A stretch of DNA of 64,000 bases from Desemzia incerta (GCF_900115825.1 NZ_FOXW01000005.1:124001-188000), one strand, 5' to 3'; shown: positions 42,270 to 51,057, counted from the stretch's first letter. The notes: a model not told the origin generated them from the sequence alone. Program-made: numbers and translations.

Positions 42270-44048
42270 ATGAGGGGTAGGATAAAAAGAATCTTAGGTA
42301 TCGGTGCAGCATTGTTGATGAGTTTAGCATTTGGAGAAACGGTTTTCGCGGAAAATGAATTGTCGGATATAAAAATTGAGATAGAGTTGCTGGAAGATGG
42401 TTCAGGGGTGGTAAAAGAGTACCGTCAAATGAATATGGACGAAGGAACGGAATTGTTTATTGTATTAGAAGAAATGCAAGATTCAGAGTTGCTGGGGTTT
42501 CAAGTAGCAGGATTTGAAGAAGTGACAGATTGGGATTCAGATGATTCCAGAGAAGAGAAAGCTGGAAAATATGGCGTCATCGAAACCGATGACGGATTAG
42601 AACTGGTGTGGGGAATTGGAGATTATGGGATAAATGAGTATGAAGTGACATATACTTTATCCAATTTGGTACGTGAATTAGAAGATGGGCAAGCGTTGTT
42701 ATGGAACTTTGATACTTTTTCTGACATACCGGCAGAAAATTTAATGGTCGAAATTTCTAGTCCAGAACCTTTTACAGAAGACAATGTCCGTTTTTGGGGC
42801 TTTGGATTTGAAGGTGATATCGAGCTGGTAGATGATAAGATCGTCTGGCAAGCTAATGAGGAAGTGGATGATAGTAATGATGTAACGGTGTTGTTGCAAT
42901 TTCAGCCAGGATTTTTCAATACTCAAGTCAGTGTGGATGATACGTTAGAAGAACAACGAGAAATGGCTATGAATGGGTCGGCGTACAATGATTCTTCAGA
43001 TGACATCCCTATAGCCATCGCAATTGGCATGGCAATGGTTGGTGGAGGAGCGGCTTTAGGGGCAACAGCGTTTGCCGTCAAAGTGAATAAAGCCAAAAAA
43101 GAAGCAGGTCGGATGCGTTTTGGTTTAGAAAGAATGAAAGACAATAAAGGAATTTTATATGAGGAAATTCCTTATCGCGGAGAAGATATTGCAGGCATCG
43201 CATACTTGCTGCAAGATTTCCAGAAGGGCTATTTTGAAGACTATTTCTCCGCTTATTTACTGAAGTGGGTCACTGAGGAACGTATCTTGATCAATGCTTC
43301 TAAAGATGATTCTATTTTTGGAGAAAAATTTGATACAGAGATCACTATTCAACAGTATGAAGAAGAACGTCAATTGCATCCAGAGTCATTTTCAGATCAC
43401 ATAGAAAATCTAGAGACTAGCAATGAATCTTATGAAATGGGACTATGGTTGATGCTGTTAGATGCAGCAAACAGCAATGGAATAGTCGGAGACGACAGAA
43501 TTAAAAAATGGGCTAAAAAGAATGCCAAAGAAGTAGAGACCTTTGCAAATTATTTAACGGCTTATTCAACAGAGTATCTAGAAAAAGAAAAGTTGGTTAC
43601 TTTTAAAGAAATCAAGGTTTGGGGAACTAAGCATTTAGTTGCAGTCGCTAGTCCGGAAGGAGATCAGTTATTTGATCGTTTAGTACAATTCGATAATTAT
43701 TTGGAAGAAATCGAGTTAGAAGGGTTTGCGAACAGAGAAAATCCATTCAGTGTAGAAGAGTTTCTGTTATGGAACATTTTATATGCCAGAAGCGAGGAAA
43801 TCACTGACCAGTTTAAAGAAATGGTTCCCGATCCAACAAATAATGACTACGGATATGATAATGGGAATTTTGTTTATCATTATTGGTATTGGAATGGCAT
43901 GACAGGATTTAGAAGCAACTGGTCTGACGGCTTGGCTAGTGGAGGTTTTTATTCTAGTACTTCATCAGGAGCATCCGGAACTGGAGGAGCGACTTCCTTT
44001 GGCGGCGGAGCAGGCGCTGGTGGAGGCGGCGGAGGGGGAGCTCGTTAA
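42270..44048 (+). CDS. DUF2207 membrane protein with glycine-rich tail
   Basis: A 592-residue protein with a signal peptide (cleavage after FGETVFA, about residue 27), an extracellular DUF2207 beta domain to about residue 225, one transmembrane helix near residues 243-265 (IPIAIAIGMAMVGGG), and a cytoplasmic region of about 300 residues ending in an aromatic patch and a pure glycine/serine/alanine tail (GGGAGAGGGGGGGAR). DUF2207 proteins are widespread in Firmicutes and their function is unknown. The weak GGTATAAG before the ATG is not a good ribosome site. It is followed 61 bases later by a GNAT gene. Confidence 0.8.
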   Translation: MRGRIKRILGIGAALLMSLAFGETVFAENELSDIKIEIELLEDGSGVVKEYRQMNMDEGTELFIVLEEMQDSELLGFQVAGFEEVTDWDSDDSREEKAGKYGVIETDDGLELVWGIGDYGINEYEVTYTLSNLVRELEDGQALLWNFDTFSDIPAENLMVEISSPEPFTEDNVRFWGFGFEGDIELVDDKIVWQANEEVDDSNDVTVLLQFQPGFFNTQVSVDDTLEEQREMAMNGSAYNDSSDDIPIAIAIGMAMVGGGAALGATAFAVKVNKAKKEAGRMRFGLERMKDNKGILYEEIPYRGEDIAGIAYLLQDFQKGYFEDYFSAYLLKWVTEERILINASKDDSIFGEKFDTEITIQQYEEERQLHPESFSDHIENLETSNESYEMGLWLMLLDAANSNGIVGDDRIKKWAKKNAKEVETFANYLTAYSTEYLEKEKLVTFKEIKVWGTKHLVAVASPEGDQLFDRLVQFDNYLEEIELEGFANRENPFSVEEFLLWNILYARSEEITDQFKEMVPDPTNNDYGYDNGNFVYHYWYWNGMTGFRSNWSDGLASGGFYSSTSSGASGTGGATSFGGGAGAGGGGGGGAR

Positions 44049-44109
44049 AAGAGACTCCGACAATGCAGCATACAACGTCAAAAAAAACTTCATATAATGG
44101 GGAGATCAA

Positions 44110-44544
44110 ATGATCAGACACTTAACTTTTTCAGACGGGGTGGAGCTTAACCGGTTGAATCAAAATCAATTAGGATACACTATTCCTTTGTCTTCAACAC
44201 AAGAAAAGCTGAAACGATTGTTGGAGGATACCCAGCATCATTACTTTTTAGCTTTTGAAGAAGAAAGCATTAAAAAGGTAGCAGGATATGTTCATGCGGA
44301 AGTTTATGAAAATACGTACGCTGAACCCATGTTCAATGTCATGGCACTCGCAGTAGACAAAGAGTATCAACATAACGGTATAGGAACTTTGTTGATGAAG
44401 CAGTTAGAGCAAGAAGCTAAAGCAAGAGGCTACAGTGGGATTCGGTTGAATTCAGCTGAACATAGAAAAGAAGCGCATAAATTCTATGAACATATTGGTT
44501 ATAAAGCAGACAAATTACAGAAAAGATTTTTCAAAGAGTTATGA
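44110..44544 (+). CDS. GNAT family N-acetyltransferase
   Basis: A single GNAT domain of 144 residues. The acetyl-CoA binding loop is seen as YQHNGIGTLLMKQLEQEAKARGY (about residues 95-117 region, Q/R-x-x-G-x-G/A pattern), after the strand NVMALAVDKE. The substrate is unknown; the family acts on small amines or protein N-termini. The ribosome site GGGGAG lies at 44099-44104. It ends at a terminator. Confidence 0.85.
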   Translation: MIRHLTFSDGVELNRLNQNQLGYTIPLSSTQEKLKRLLEDTQHHYFLAFEEESIKKVAGYVHAEVYENTYAEPMFNVMALAVDKEYQHNGIGTLLMKQLEQEAKARGYSGIRLNSAEHRKEAHKFYEHIGYKADKLQKRFFKEL

Positions 44545-44550
44545 ACATAA

Positions 44551-44582
44551 AAAAAGAAAGCTGGATTCAGCTTTCTTTTTTT
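44551..44582 (+). terminator. Terminator after the GNAT gene
   Basis: AAAAAGAAAGCTG-GATT-CAGCTTTCTTTTTTT is a perfect hairpin with a T tract. Confidence 0.93.
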
Positions 44583-44610
44583 GTGTTTGTAGAATGAAGA
44601 TAGTATGTGC

Positions 44611-45705
44611 TTAAGCAGTTAATAAGTTTTTTTGTACGCATAAACCACAAGCGGCTAAGGCACCATTTGTAGTAGAGTAAGGTTTTATTTCAATGCTTAA
44701 CTTGCGTTCTGCTGCTAATATCATGACATGCCGGTCAGAATGTTCTTTTAAAAGAGCTATCAACTGCGGCTCATCGAACAGCTGACCATGAACGATCATC
44801 GTTTTTGTATCAATCATCATAGAAATATTGTTGATGGCAATAGACAAATATTTAATAGCGTTATGCAGGATCGTTATTACCCCTTCATCACCTAAAGCAT
44901 AAGCACGTAAAATGGTTTCAATGGTAATATCCCCAGGGGTGTCAGCTAGTTGACGAAGATAAGTGTTGTCAAAGTTTTGATAAAGAATCTGTAATTTTTT
45001 GATGATCCATGCTTCACTGGCATATGTTTGGAGACATCCTCTTTTTCCACATTCGCACAGTTCGCCATCTGGATGAGAAATTGTGTGGCCGATCTCGCCT
45101 GCCAATACATTGTTTTTTCCATAAAGTTCTCCATCGTAAATGCAAGAACAAAACATTCCGCGACCTACATGGAGCACAGCGAAATTTTGATCTCTATGGC
45201 GTTCCGAAAAAATTCGTTCTGCTAACGCCATACTTTGTACGTTGTTTTCAAAATAAATGGGTAAAGGACTGTTGTCCACTAATTCTTTTAAGGTGAATGT
45301 TTTCCAAAAAGGATTATTGGTTAATATGGTACAGCTCTGTTTATCAAAGTGACCCGGTAATGCTACACCAATGGCTTCAGGGTTGTATTCTTTACACAAC
45401 TCCAAAAAAGTACTCAATTCTTTGATGAGTTTGGTGGTGTTCCATGTTTCCTTTTCAGCAGAAGTCTGAAACGAGATGACTTTTTCTTTTACTTTGTTTC
45501 CTTTGTTGTCGCTCAATACAAAAGAAAAGAATTTCTCAGACAGCTCAATACCGATGTAATAATTATGTGCATTAGAAATCATCCATAATATTTTTCTGCG
45601 TCCAGATTTTGTTTCAGTGGTTACTTCTTCTCCAATCTCATGAATCAAATTTTCTGAAATCAATTGACCGGTTATCTCGCTCGTAAGAAAAAAACCAGTC
45701 AACAA
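44611..45705 (-). pseudogene. ROK-family regulator, N-terminus lost
   Basis: ROK (NagC/XylR-type) transcription factor. The ATPase-like sugar-binding domain is whole, with GIELSEKFFSFVLSD, AGEIGHTISHPDGELCECGKRGC (the zinc-binding ROK signature) and a normal C-terminus. At the N-terminus only the end of the winged helix remains (LTSEITGQLISENLIHEIGEE); about 35-45 residues, including most of the DNA-recognition region, are missing. The reading frame starts at a TTG without a ribosome site and runs directly into a PTS IIC fragment on the other strand. It probably once repressed that divergent PTS. Confidence 0.78.
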
Positions 45706-46071
45706 ACAAAAGTGTTGGCTCCAATTACAGTGGTACCTGGAATATTTAATATCAATGAACCGACGATGTTTGGAGTTCCTATCGTATTAAATGTCATGTT
45801 GTTTGTTCCATTTGTTATTGCACCTATGATCAACGTTGTTGTAGCATACTTGGCCATGTCTTCAGGATTAGTTCCGTTGACTCGAACAGCTGCTTCATGG
45901 ACGATGCCGCCTATTATCAGTGGTTTCTTAGTAACAGGAAGTATTAGTGGATCTATCCTGCAAATCGTTTTGATTGTCCTAGATGTTCTTCTATACTTGC
46001 CGTTTATCTTAGCGGTTGAGAAACGATTCAAAGCTCAAGAATTAGGGAAACTACCTTTAGAAGAAGCCTAA
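45685..46071 (+). pseudogene. PTS IIC component (lactose/cellobiose type), C-terminal quarter only
   Basis: Remnant of a CelB/LacE-type PTS membrane subunit. VVPGIFNINEPTMFGVPIVLN is the well-known IIC motif that normally lies near residue 290 of a 420-440 residue protein; two or three helices follow and the C-terminus KLPLEEA looks natural. About 300 N-terminal residues are missing and there is no start codon with a ribosome site. The left edge is approximate, since the deletion junction with the divergent ROK gene lies at about 45670-45710. Confidence 0.82.
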
Positions 46072-46088
46072 GTAAACAGTAAACTCAT

Positions 46089-46132
46089 ACTAGAGTATCG
46101 CACCCTTTAAGGTGTGATGCTCTAGTTTTTTT
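46089..46132 (+). terminator. Terminator after the IIC remnant
   Basis: ACTAGAG-ATCGCACC and GGTGTGAT-CTCTAGT pair around a 6-base loop and are followed by T7. Confidence 0.92.
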
Positions 46133-46190
46133 GTTATATTCTAAGAATAGAAGACCACTAGGCGAGAATGATGCGAAAAAGGAGGAAGTT

Positions 46191-46835
46191 ATGATAGATG
46201 AAATAGACAGATTTATCCAAAAATTGGCAACAACTAACGTGCCATCAAATGTATATAACCAATATTCTGATGATTATCCAGAAAGTTCCGTCAGACGAAA
46301 GAACTTAGGAATTTATTTGCAGCATATGGCAAATGTTAAGCCAAAAATAATGTTGGTAGGAGAAGCGCCTGGTTATAGAGGGAGCCGTTTGACGGGTGTC
46401 CCTTTTACAAGTGAATATTTATTGATGCATAATAAGGGAGGGTTAATCCTATTTGGCGAAGAAAACGGCTACCAGTTGCCGATAGAGAAAGAAAAATTGT
46501 TGAAGGAAGCGACGGCTACGATTATTTTGGAAACGATGCTAAAAGAGGAGTTGGTTTTTCTATCGTGGAATGCTTTTCCGTTTCATCCGCACAGAATAAA
46601 TGAAGAAAAAAGCAATCGTATGCCTACGAAAAAAGAGTTGATGATAGGGGAGCCCTTCCTTTTAGATTTGGTCCGACTGTATCAAATAGAAGAGATAATA
46701 GCTATGGGAAATAAAGCATATGAAAGCTTAACTAAATTAGGTATAAAATGTCAAAAAGTAAGACATCCTGCACAAGGCGGAAAGAAAGAATTCGTTGCTG
46801 GAGTGAAACAAATAAAAGAGAATTTAAAGCAATAG
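46191..46835 (+). CDS. Uracil-DNA glycosylase superfamily protein
   Basis: A 214-residue protein with the UDG fold. Motif A reads MLVGEAPGYRG near residue 58, an aromatic-rich FLSWNAFPFHPH follows, and the C-terminal motif is RHPAQGGKKEF. The N-terminal iron-sulfur cysteines of family 4 enzymes are absent, so it belongs to the cluster-free relatives annotated as uracil-DNA glycosylase; activity on uracil or another damaged base is inferred. The ATG at 46191 has AAAGGAGGAAG just upstream; the frame is open back to 46131, inside the terminator of the previous gene. It is monocistronic. Confidence 0.82.
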   Translation: MIDEIDRFIQKLATTNVPSNVYNQYSDDYPESSVRRKNLGIYLQHMANVKPKIMLVGEAPGYRGSRLTGVPFTSEYLLMHNKGGLILFGEENGYQLPIEKEKLLKEATATIILETMLKEELVFLSWNAFPFHPHRINEEKSNRMPTKKELMIGEPFLLDLVRLYQIEEIIAMGNKAYESLTKLGIKCQKVRHPAQGGKKEFVAGVKQIKENLKQ

Positions 46836-46921
46836 AGAAAAGAGCAACGGTATATTCAACGTACTTAGTATCAGAGGTAAATAATACACTAAAAAAATAC
46901 TGCTTTAAAACTCTCTAACAA

Positions 46922-46955
46922 ACAAAAAGACACACTAAATAGTGTGTCTTTTTGT
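46922..46955. terminator. Terminator after the UDG-like gene
   Basis: ACAAAAAGACACACT and AGTGTGTCTTTTTGT are perfect 15-base arms with a 4-base loop. Confidence 0.92.
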
Positions 46956-47011
46956 GAGCGGAGAAGAGATTTATCGTTGATAAATAAAGGTTTCAGCCGG
47001 ATACACTAAAG

Positions 47012-47028
47012 TTGGCACGATACTTGCT
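47012..47028 (+). promoter_or_regulatory. Sigma-54 (-24/-12) promoter of the mannose PTS operon
   Basis: TTGGCACGATACTTGCT matches the RpoN consensus TGGCACG-N4-TTGCW exactly, with the GG and GC doublets ten bases apart. Transcription would begin near 47040, about 300 bases before the first gene. RpoN itself is encoded at 3396-4745. The activator, expected to be a LevR/ManR protein, is not in the window. Confidence 0.92.
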
Positions 47029-47040
47029 AATATATTAGTG

Positions 47041-47343
47041 ACGGATGAAACAACTGATACAGTAGAATCAAAACTAGCGAAATGAGTCCGTTAAGCAAAT
47101 GGATACCGATGAACTGCTGCGCCGTTAAAGTCACTTGTCAGTCACGAATATAGTGTGGAGAAAATAAGAGGCATTTAGCGGATAGATGAATCAAGTGAAG
47201 TACCTTCGCTTGGTAATCAGGCAGGATTCGATTGAAAGGGGGCGCTTGTCTCAATCACAAAGGGATGAGTCAAATTAGTTAAGCTAGTGTTTCATTCAGG
47301 AAAAGCAGTAAGGAAATGAATAAATTATTTAGGAGGTAAAAAT
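47041..47343 (+). other. Long leader of the mannose PTS operon
   Basis: About 300 bases lie between the sigma-54 promoter and the first start codon. I see no T-box, no terminator with a T tract and only short uORFs without ribosome sites (for example 47186-47278, 30 codons). A G-rich run with GGGGGCGC near 47238 and small hairpins are present. Function is unknown. Confidence 0.5.
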
Positions 47344-48333
47344 ATGGTAGGAATTATACTAGCAAGCCATGGCGAATTTGCTGAAGGCATCTTGCAATCC
47401 GGAGCAATGATTTTCGGAGAACAAGAAAATGTTCAAGCTATTACATTAATGCCTAGTGAAGGTCCAGAAGATGTAAGAGCTAAGATGGAAGCTGCGATTG
47501 CTTCTTTCGACAATCAAGACGAAGTATTGTTCTTAGTTGATTTGTGGGGAGGTACACCATTTAATCAAGCGAACACATTATTTGAACAACACAAAGACAA
47601 ATGGGCAATCGTTGCAGGATTGAATTTACCAATGCTGATCGAAGCTTACGGTTCTCGTTTATCTATGACCTCTGCTCAAGAGATCGCATCACATATCGTT
47701 GAAGCAGGAAGAGACGGAGTGAAGGTGAACCCTGAAAACTTAGCTCCTATAACAGCTACAGTTCCAGTCGCTGAAGATGGACAACCTCAAGCACCGCTTG
47801 CGCCAAACACAGTAGTTGGAGATGGAAAGATCAAATTTGTTTTAACTCGTGTAGACTCTCGTTTATTACATGGTCAAGTTGCAACAGCGTGGTCTAAATC
47901 AGTAAAACCAAACCGTATTATTGTTGTTTCTGATTCTGTAGCCAATGACGATATGCGTAAGAAATTGATTGAACAAGCTGCTCCTCCTGGAGTTAAAGCC
48001 AATGTTATCCCAATCAAAAAATTAGTGGAAATTTCAAAAGATACTCGTTTTGGAAATACAAAAGCTTTGCTATTGTTTGAAAACCCGACAGATGTTATTC
48101 GTGCTCTTGACGGAGGCGTTGAGATTGAAGAAGTAAACGTAGGTTCAATGGCTCACTCTGTAGGAAAAGTAGTTGTAAATAAAGTTCTTTCTATGGGACA
48201 AGAAGATGTAAAAGCTTTTGAAGATATGAAATCAAGAGGAATCAAATTCGATGTACGTAAAGTGCCTAACGATTCTCGTGCTAATATCGATGAACTTTTG
48301 AAAAAAGCAAAAACTGATTTAGCAAAAGCTTAA
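47344..48333 (+). CDS. manX: Mannose-family PTS enzyme IIAB
   Basis: Fused IIA-IIB protein of 329 residues. The IIA phospho-histidine is H9 in LASHGEFAEG and the IIB phospho-histidine is in VDSRLLHGQVATAW (about residue 184), separated by a proline/alanine linker near residues 140-155. It passes phosphate from HPr to incoming mannose, glucose or related sugars. The ribosome site TAGGAGG lies at 47330-47336. It is the first gene of IIAB-IIC-IID, transcribed from the sigma-54 promoter. The symbols manL or mptA are used for the same gene in other Lactobacillales and Listeria. Confidence 0.95.
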   Translation: MVGIILASHGEFAEGILQSGAMIFGEQENVQAITLMPSEGPEDVRAKMEAAIASFDNQDEVLFLVDLWGGTPFNQANTLFEQHKDKWAIVAGLNLPMLIEAYGSRLSMTSAQEIASHIVEAGRDGVKVNPENLAPITATVPVAEDGQPQAPLAPNTVVGDGKIKFVLTRVDSRLLHGQVATAWSKSVKPNRIIVVSDSVANDDMRKKLIEQAAPPGVKANVIPIKKLVEISKDTRFGNTKALLLFENPTDVIRALDGGVEIEEVNVGSMAHSVGKVVVNKVLSMGQEDVKAFEDMKSRGIKFDVRKVPNDSRANIDELLKKAKTDLAKA

Positions 48334-48369
48334 TCAATAAATAGAAATAAATTAATTAGGAGGGCTATT

Positions 48370-49170
48370 ATGTCTATTATATCAATTATTTTAGTAATAC
48401 TTGTTGCTTTTCTAGCCGGTATTGAAGGAATCTTAGATGAATTCCAATTTCATCAACCTCTAGTAGCATGTACTTTGATCGGATTAGTAACAGGAAATTT
48501 AACAGCTGGTATCGTTCTTGGCGGTACTCTTCAAATGATCGCACTTGGATGGGCTAACATTGGAGCAGCCGTAGCACCCGATGCTGCATTAGCATCTGTT
48601 GCATCAGCAATTATTTTGGTTTTAGGTGGACAAGGAGTAGCTGGTGTTCCAGCAGCTATCGCTATCGCAGTTCCTCTTGCAGTTGCAGGACTTTTCTTGA
48701 CAATGGTTGTTCGTACGTTGGCTGTTCCTATTGTACATGCAATGGATAAAGCAGCTGAAGATGGAGACTTTAGAAAAATTGAGATTTTACAAGTTGCAGC
48801 TATCTGTATGCAAGGTGTTCGTATTGCAATTCCAGCAGCAGCACTATTATTCATCCCAGCAGCTACAGTTCAAGGTTTCTTGGAATCAATGCCTGCATGG
48901 TTAACTGACGGTATGGCTATCGGTGGTGGAATGGTTGTTGCCGTTGGTTATGCATTAGTTATCAACATGATGGCAAACAAAGAAGTATGGCCATTCTTCG
49001 TACTTGGATTTGTAGTTGCAGCTATATCTGAAATCACTCTTATTGGTCTTGGAGCGATTGGTGTAGCTATTGCTCTTGTGTACTTGAACCTTTCTAAAAT
49101 GGGAGGATCTTCAAGTAACGGCGGTAACAATACAGGTGACCCGCTTGGTGATATCTTAAACGATTATTAA
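48370..49170 (+). CDS. manY: Mannose-family PTS enzyme IIC
   Basis: Integral membrane subunit of 266 residues (EII-Sor type), nearly all hydrophobic, with the family motif GTLQMIALGWANIGAAVAPDAALAS-like region near residue 55. With IID it forms the sugar channel, and in Listeria and lactic acid bacteria the same pair is the receptor of class IIa bacteriocins. The ribosome site TAGGAGG is at 48357-48363. It lies 36 bases after IIAB and 22 before IID. Confidence 0.95.
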   Translation: MSIISIILVILVAFLAGIEGILDEFQFHQPLVACTLIGLVTGNLTAGIVLGGTLQMIALGWANIGAAVAPDAALASVASAIILVLGGQGVAGVPAAIAIAVPLAVAGLFLTMVVRTLAVPIVHAMDKAAEDGDFRKIEILQVAAICMQGVRIAIPAAALLFIPAATVQGFLESMPAWLTDGMAIGGGMVVAVGYALVINMMANKEVWPFFVLGFVVAAISEITLIGLGAIGVAIALVYLNLSKMGGSSSNGGNNTGDPLGDILNDY

Positions 49171-49192
49171 TCCTGAAGGAGGAGAAAACGAC

Positions 49193-50104
49193 ATGGAAGA
49201 AAAAATTACTTTAACTAAAAAAGATCGCTTAGCAGTGGCATGGCGTTCAACATTTATCCAAGGTTCTTGGAACTATGAACGTATGCAAAACGGCGGTTGG
49301 GCATTTTCAATGATTCCAGCCATTAAAAAATTGTACAAATCAAAAGAGGACCGCTCATTAGCATTGAAACGTCACTTAGAATTCTTTAACACACATCCGT
49401 ATATCGCTTCACCTATTCTTGGTGTTACTTTAGCTCTTGAAGAAGAACGTGCAAATGGCGTTCCAGTTGATGATGTAGCTATCCAAGGGGTTAAAGTTGG
49501 TATGATGGGCCCTCTAGCCGGTGTTGGTGACCCAGTGTTCTGGTTTACTGTACGTCCGATGTTAGGTGCTTTAGGAGCTTCATTAGCAATTGGCGGAAAC
49601 ATCTTAGGACCAATCTTGTTCTTCGTAGCTTGGAACTTAATTCGTTGGGGATTCATGTGGTATACACAAGAATTCGGCTACAGAGCTGGTTCTAAAATCA
49701 CAGAAGACCTTTCAGGTGGTTTATTGCAAGACATTACTAAAGGTGCATCTATCTTAGGGATGTTCGTACTGGCAGCTTTAGTACAGCGCTGGGTATCGAT
49801 TGGATTCAAACCAATCGTTTCTGAAGTACAATTGGATGAAGGTGCTTATATTAAATGGGATGAGCTTCCTGCAGGTGGAGAAGGTATGCGTCAAGCCTTT
49901 GAACAAGTAAACTCAGGTATGTCTCTTTCTCCTACTAAAGTAACTACATTACAAGACAACTTAGATCAATTGATCCCAGGATTGGCACCGTTGTTGTTAA
50001 CATTATTGTGCATGTGGTTATTGAAGAAAAATGTCAGCCCTATCGTTATCATCCTTGGTCTATTTGTAGTAGGTATCGGTGGACATTTAATCGGTCTTTT
50101 ATAA
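49193..50104 (+). CDS. manZ: Mannose-family PTS enzyme IID
   Basis: IID subunit of 303 residues. Its cytoplasmic N-terminal part (FIQGSWNYERMQNGGWAFSM-like) and the loop GPLAGVGDPVFWFT are family signatures; hydrophobic segments lie in the middle and at the C-terminus. It completes the sugar channel with IIC. The insertion typical of class IIa bacteriocin-sensitive species (about residues 235-265 here: GEGMRQAFEQVNSGMSLSP) is present, suggesting sensitivity to pediocin-like bacteriocins; that is inference. AAGGAGGAG precedes the ATG. Confidence 0.95.
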   Translation: MEEKITLTKKDRLAVAWRSTFIQGSWNYERMQNGGWAFSMIPAIKKLYKSKEDRSLALKRHLEFFNTHPYIASPILGVTLALEEERANGVPVDDVAIQGVKVGMMGPLAGVGDPVFWFTVRPMLGALGASLAIGGNILGPILFFVAWNLIRWGFMWYTQEFGYRAGSKITEDLSGGLLQDITKGASILGMFVLAALVQRWVSIGFKPIVSEVQLDEGAYIKWDELPAGGEGMRQAFEQVNSGMSLSPTKVTTLQDNLDQLIPGLAPLLLTLLCMWLLKKNVSPIVIILGLFVVGIGGHLIGLL

Positions 50105-50165
50105 TAAAAGCAATAAGCATCAGTCGATTGAATTCTATTAAATGAATAATATATCACACAAATAG

Positions 50166-50195
50166 CGGCTGGGATTCTTTATCTCAGTCGTTTTT
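50166..50195 (+). terminator. Terminator between manZ and manO
   Basis: CGGCTGGGAT and ATCTCAGTCG pair (with G-T pairs) around a 5-base loop, then T5. It separates the PTS genes from manO at least partly. Confidence 0.78.
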
Positions 50196-50262
50196 GTGTA
50201 GCCTAATTCGATAAAGAAACGTATAATGAATGTAACAAGATAAATGAAATGGAGCGGTCAGA

Positions 50263-50640
50263 ATGGTTCAATCAATTAATACAAAGGTAGATTTGGTAAT
50301 CGACGCTACCGCTTTTACAGGGTTAACAGATTATGGAAAAATCATGATCGGTGATAAAGGTTTCGAATTTTATAATGCACGTGATCCGCGCAAGTTTATT
50401 CAAATCCCTTGGGAAGAAGTGAATTTAGTGATTGCATCTGTAATGTTCAAAGGAAGATGGATTCCTCGTTATGCGATTGAAACAAAACAAACAGGAACGT
50501 ATACTTTCTCTTCGAAGAACCCTAAAAAAGTACTTCGTGCAATAAAAGAGTATGTAAATCCAGATCATATGGTGCATTCTTTAAGCTTTTTCGAGGTAGT
50601 GAAACTCGGTGTGAACTCTCTATTTAAAAAGAAGTCTTAA
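50263..50640 (+). CDS. manO: DUF956 protein (ManO)
   Basis: A 125-residue DUF956 protein. This family is almost always found directly after mannose PTS genes in Lactobacillales and Listeria and is called ManO; it is thought to modulate expression or activity of the PTS but its mechanism is not settled. Visible features are a beta-rich PH-like fold (YGKIMIGDKGFEFYNARD) and RWIPRYAIETKQTGTYTFSSK. A TATAAT at 50222-50227 suggests an own promoter after the manZ terminator. The start ATG has GGAGCGG upstream. Confidence 0.88.
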   Translation: MVQSINTKVDLVIDATAFTGLTDYGKIMIGDKGFEFYNARDPRKFIQIPWEEVNLVIASVMFKGRWIPRYAIETKQTGTYTFSSKNPKKVLRAIKEYVNPDHMVHSLSFFEVVKLGVNSLFKKKS

Positions 50641-50661
50641 TTTCAGTACAAAAAACAGTTT

Positions 50662-50701
50662 AAAAGCCGTTAAAATACTTGTTATTTTAACGGCTTTTTT
50701 G
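50662..50701 (+). terminator. Terminator after manO
   Basis: AAAAGCCGTTAAAAT and ATTTTAACGGCTTTT are perfect 15-base arms followed by T's. Confidence 0.95.
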
Positions 50702-50787
50702 CTCATAGTTGCTTAGGGAAATGATTATCGGTAAACTAAAAGGGATAGGAAATGTGCAGATGGCGAGAGAATAGAGGAGGGAAAAGC

Positions 50788-51057
50788 ATGGCAGAAACGT
50801 ACAAGAATGGGCAGGTAAAGGAAGTTACAGAGAATGGAGTACGGACTTATTATTTTGAGAACGGAATGGTCAAAGCTCACGGACCTTTTGACGGGAAGAT
50901 GCATGGAGAATGGTCTTTTTATCGCAAAACAGGCGAGCTGTGGCAAGTTGGGCAGTTCGAAGCAGACTATAAAAATGGCAGTTGGGTACGCTACGATAAA
51001 AATGGTGAAATCGAAAAAGCTGCTGAATTCAAAAATGGAAAAGAAGTTCGTCATTGA
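50788..51057 (+). CDS. Small MORN-like/YwqK-type repeat protein
   Basis: An 89-residue soluble protein built from MORN-variant repeats: NGVRTYYFENGMVKAHG, GKMHGEWSFYRKTGELWQ and YKNGSWVRYDKNGEIEKA. Databases often label such proteins as YwqK-family antitoxins, but there is no partner toxin here, so that name should not be used for function. The ATG at 50788 has AGAGGAGGG at 50773-50781. Role unknown. Confidence 0.75.
   Translation: MAETYKNGQVKEVTENGVRTYYFENGMVKAHGPFDGKMHGEWSFYRKTGELWQVGQFEADYKNGSWVRYDKNGEIEKAAEFKNGKEVRH

Noticed and set aside
47186-47278. 30-codon uORF in the mannose PTS leader
   Set aside because: The nearest purine-rich sequence is about 16 bases away, the peptide is not recognisable, and no link to regulation can be shown.
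50788-51057. Antitoxin of a toxin-antitoxin system (YwqK label)
   Set aside because: No toxin-like gene is adjacent and the sequence is just MORN-type repeats.
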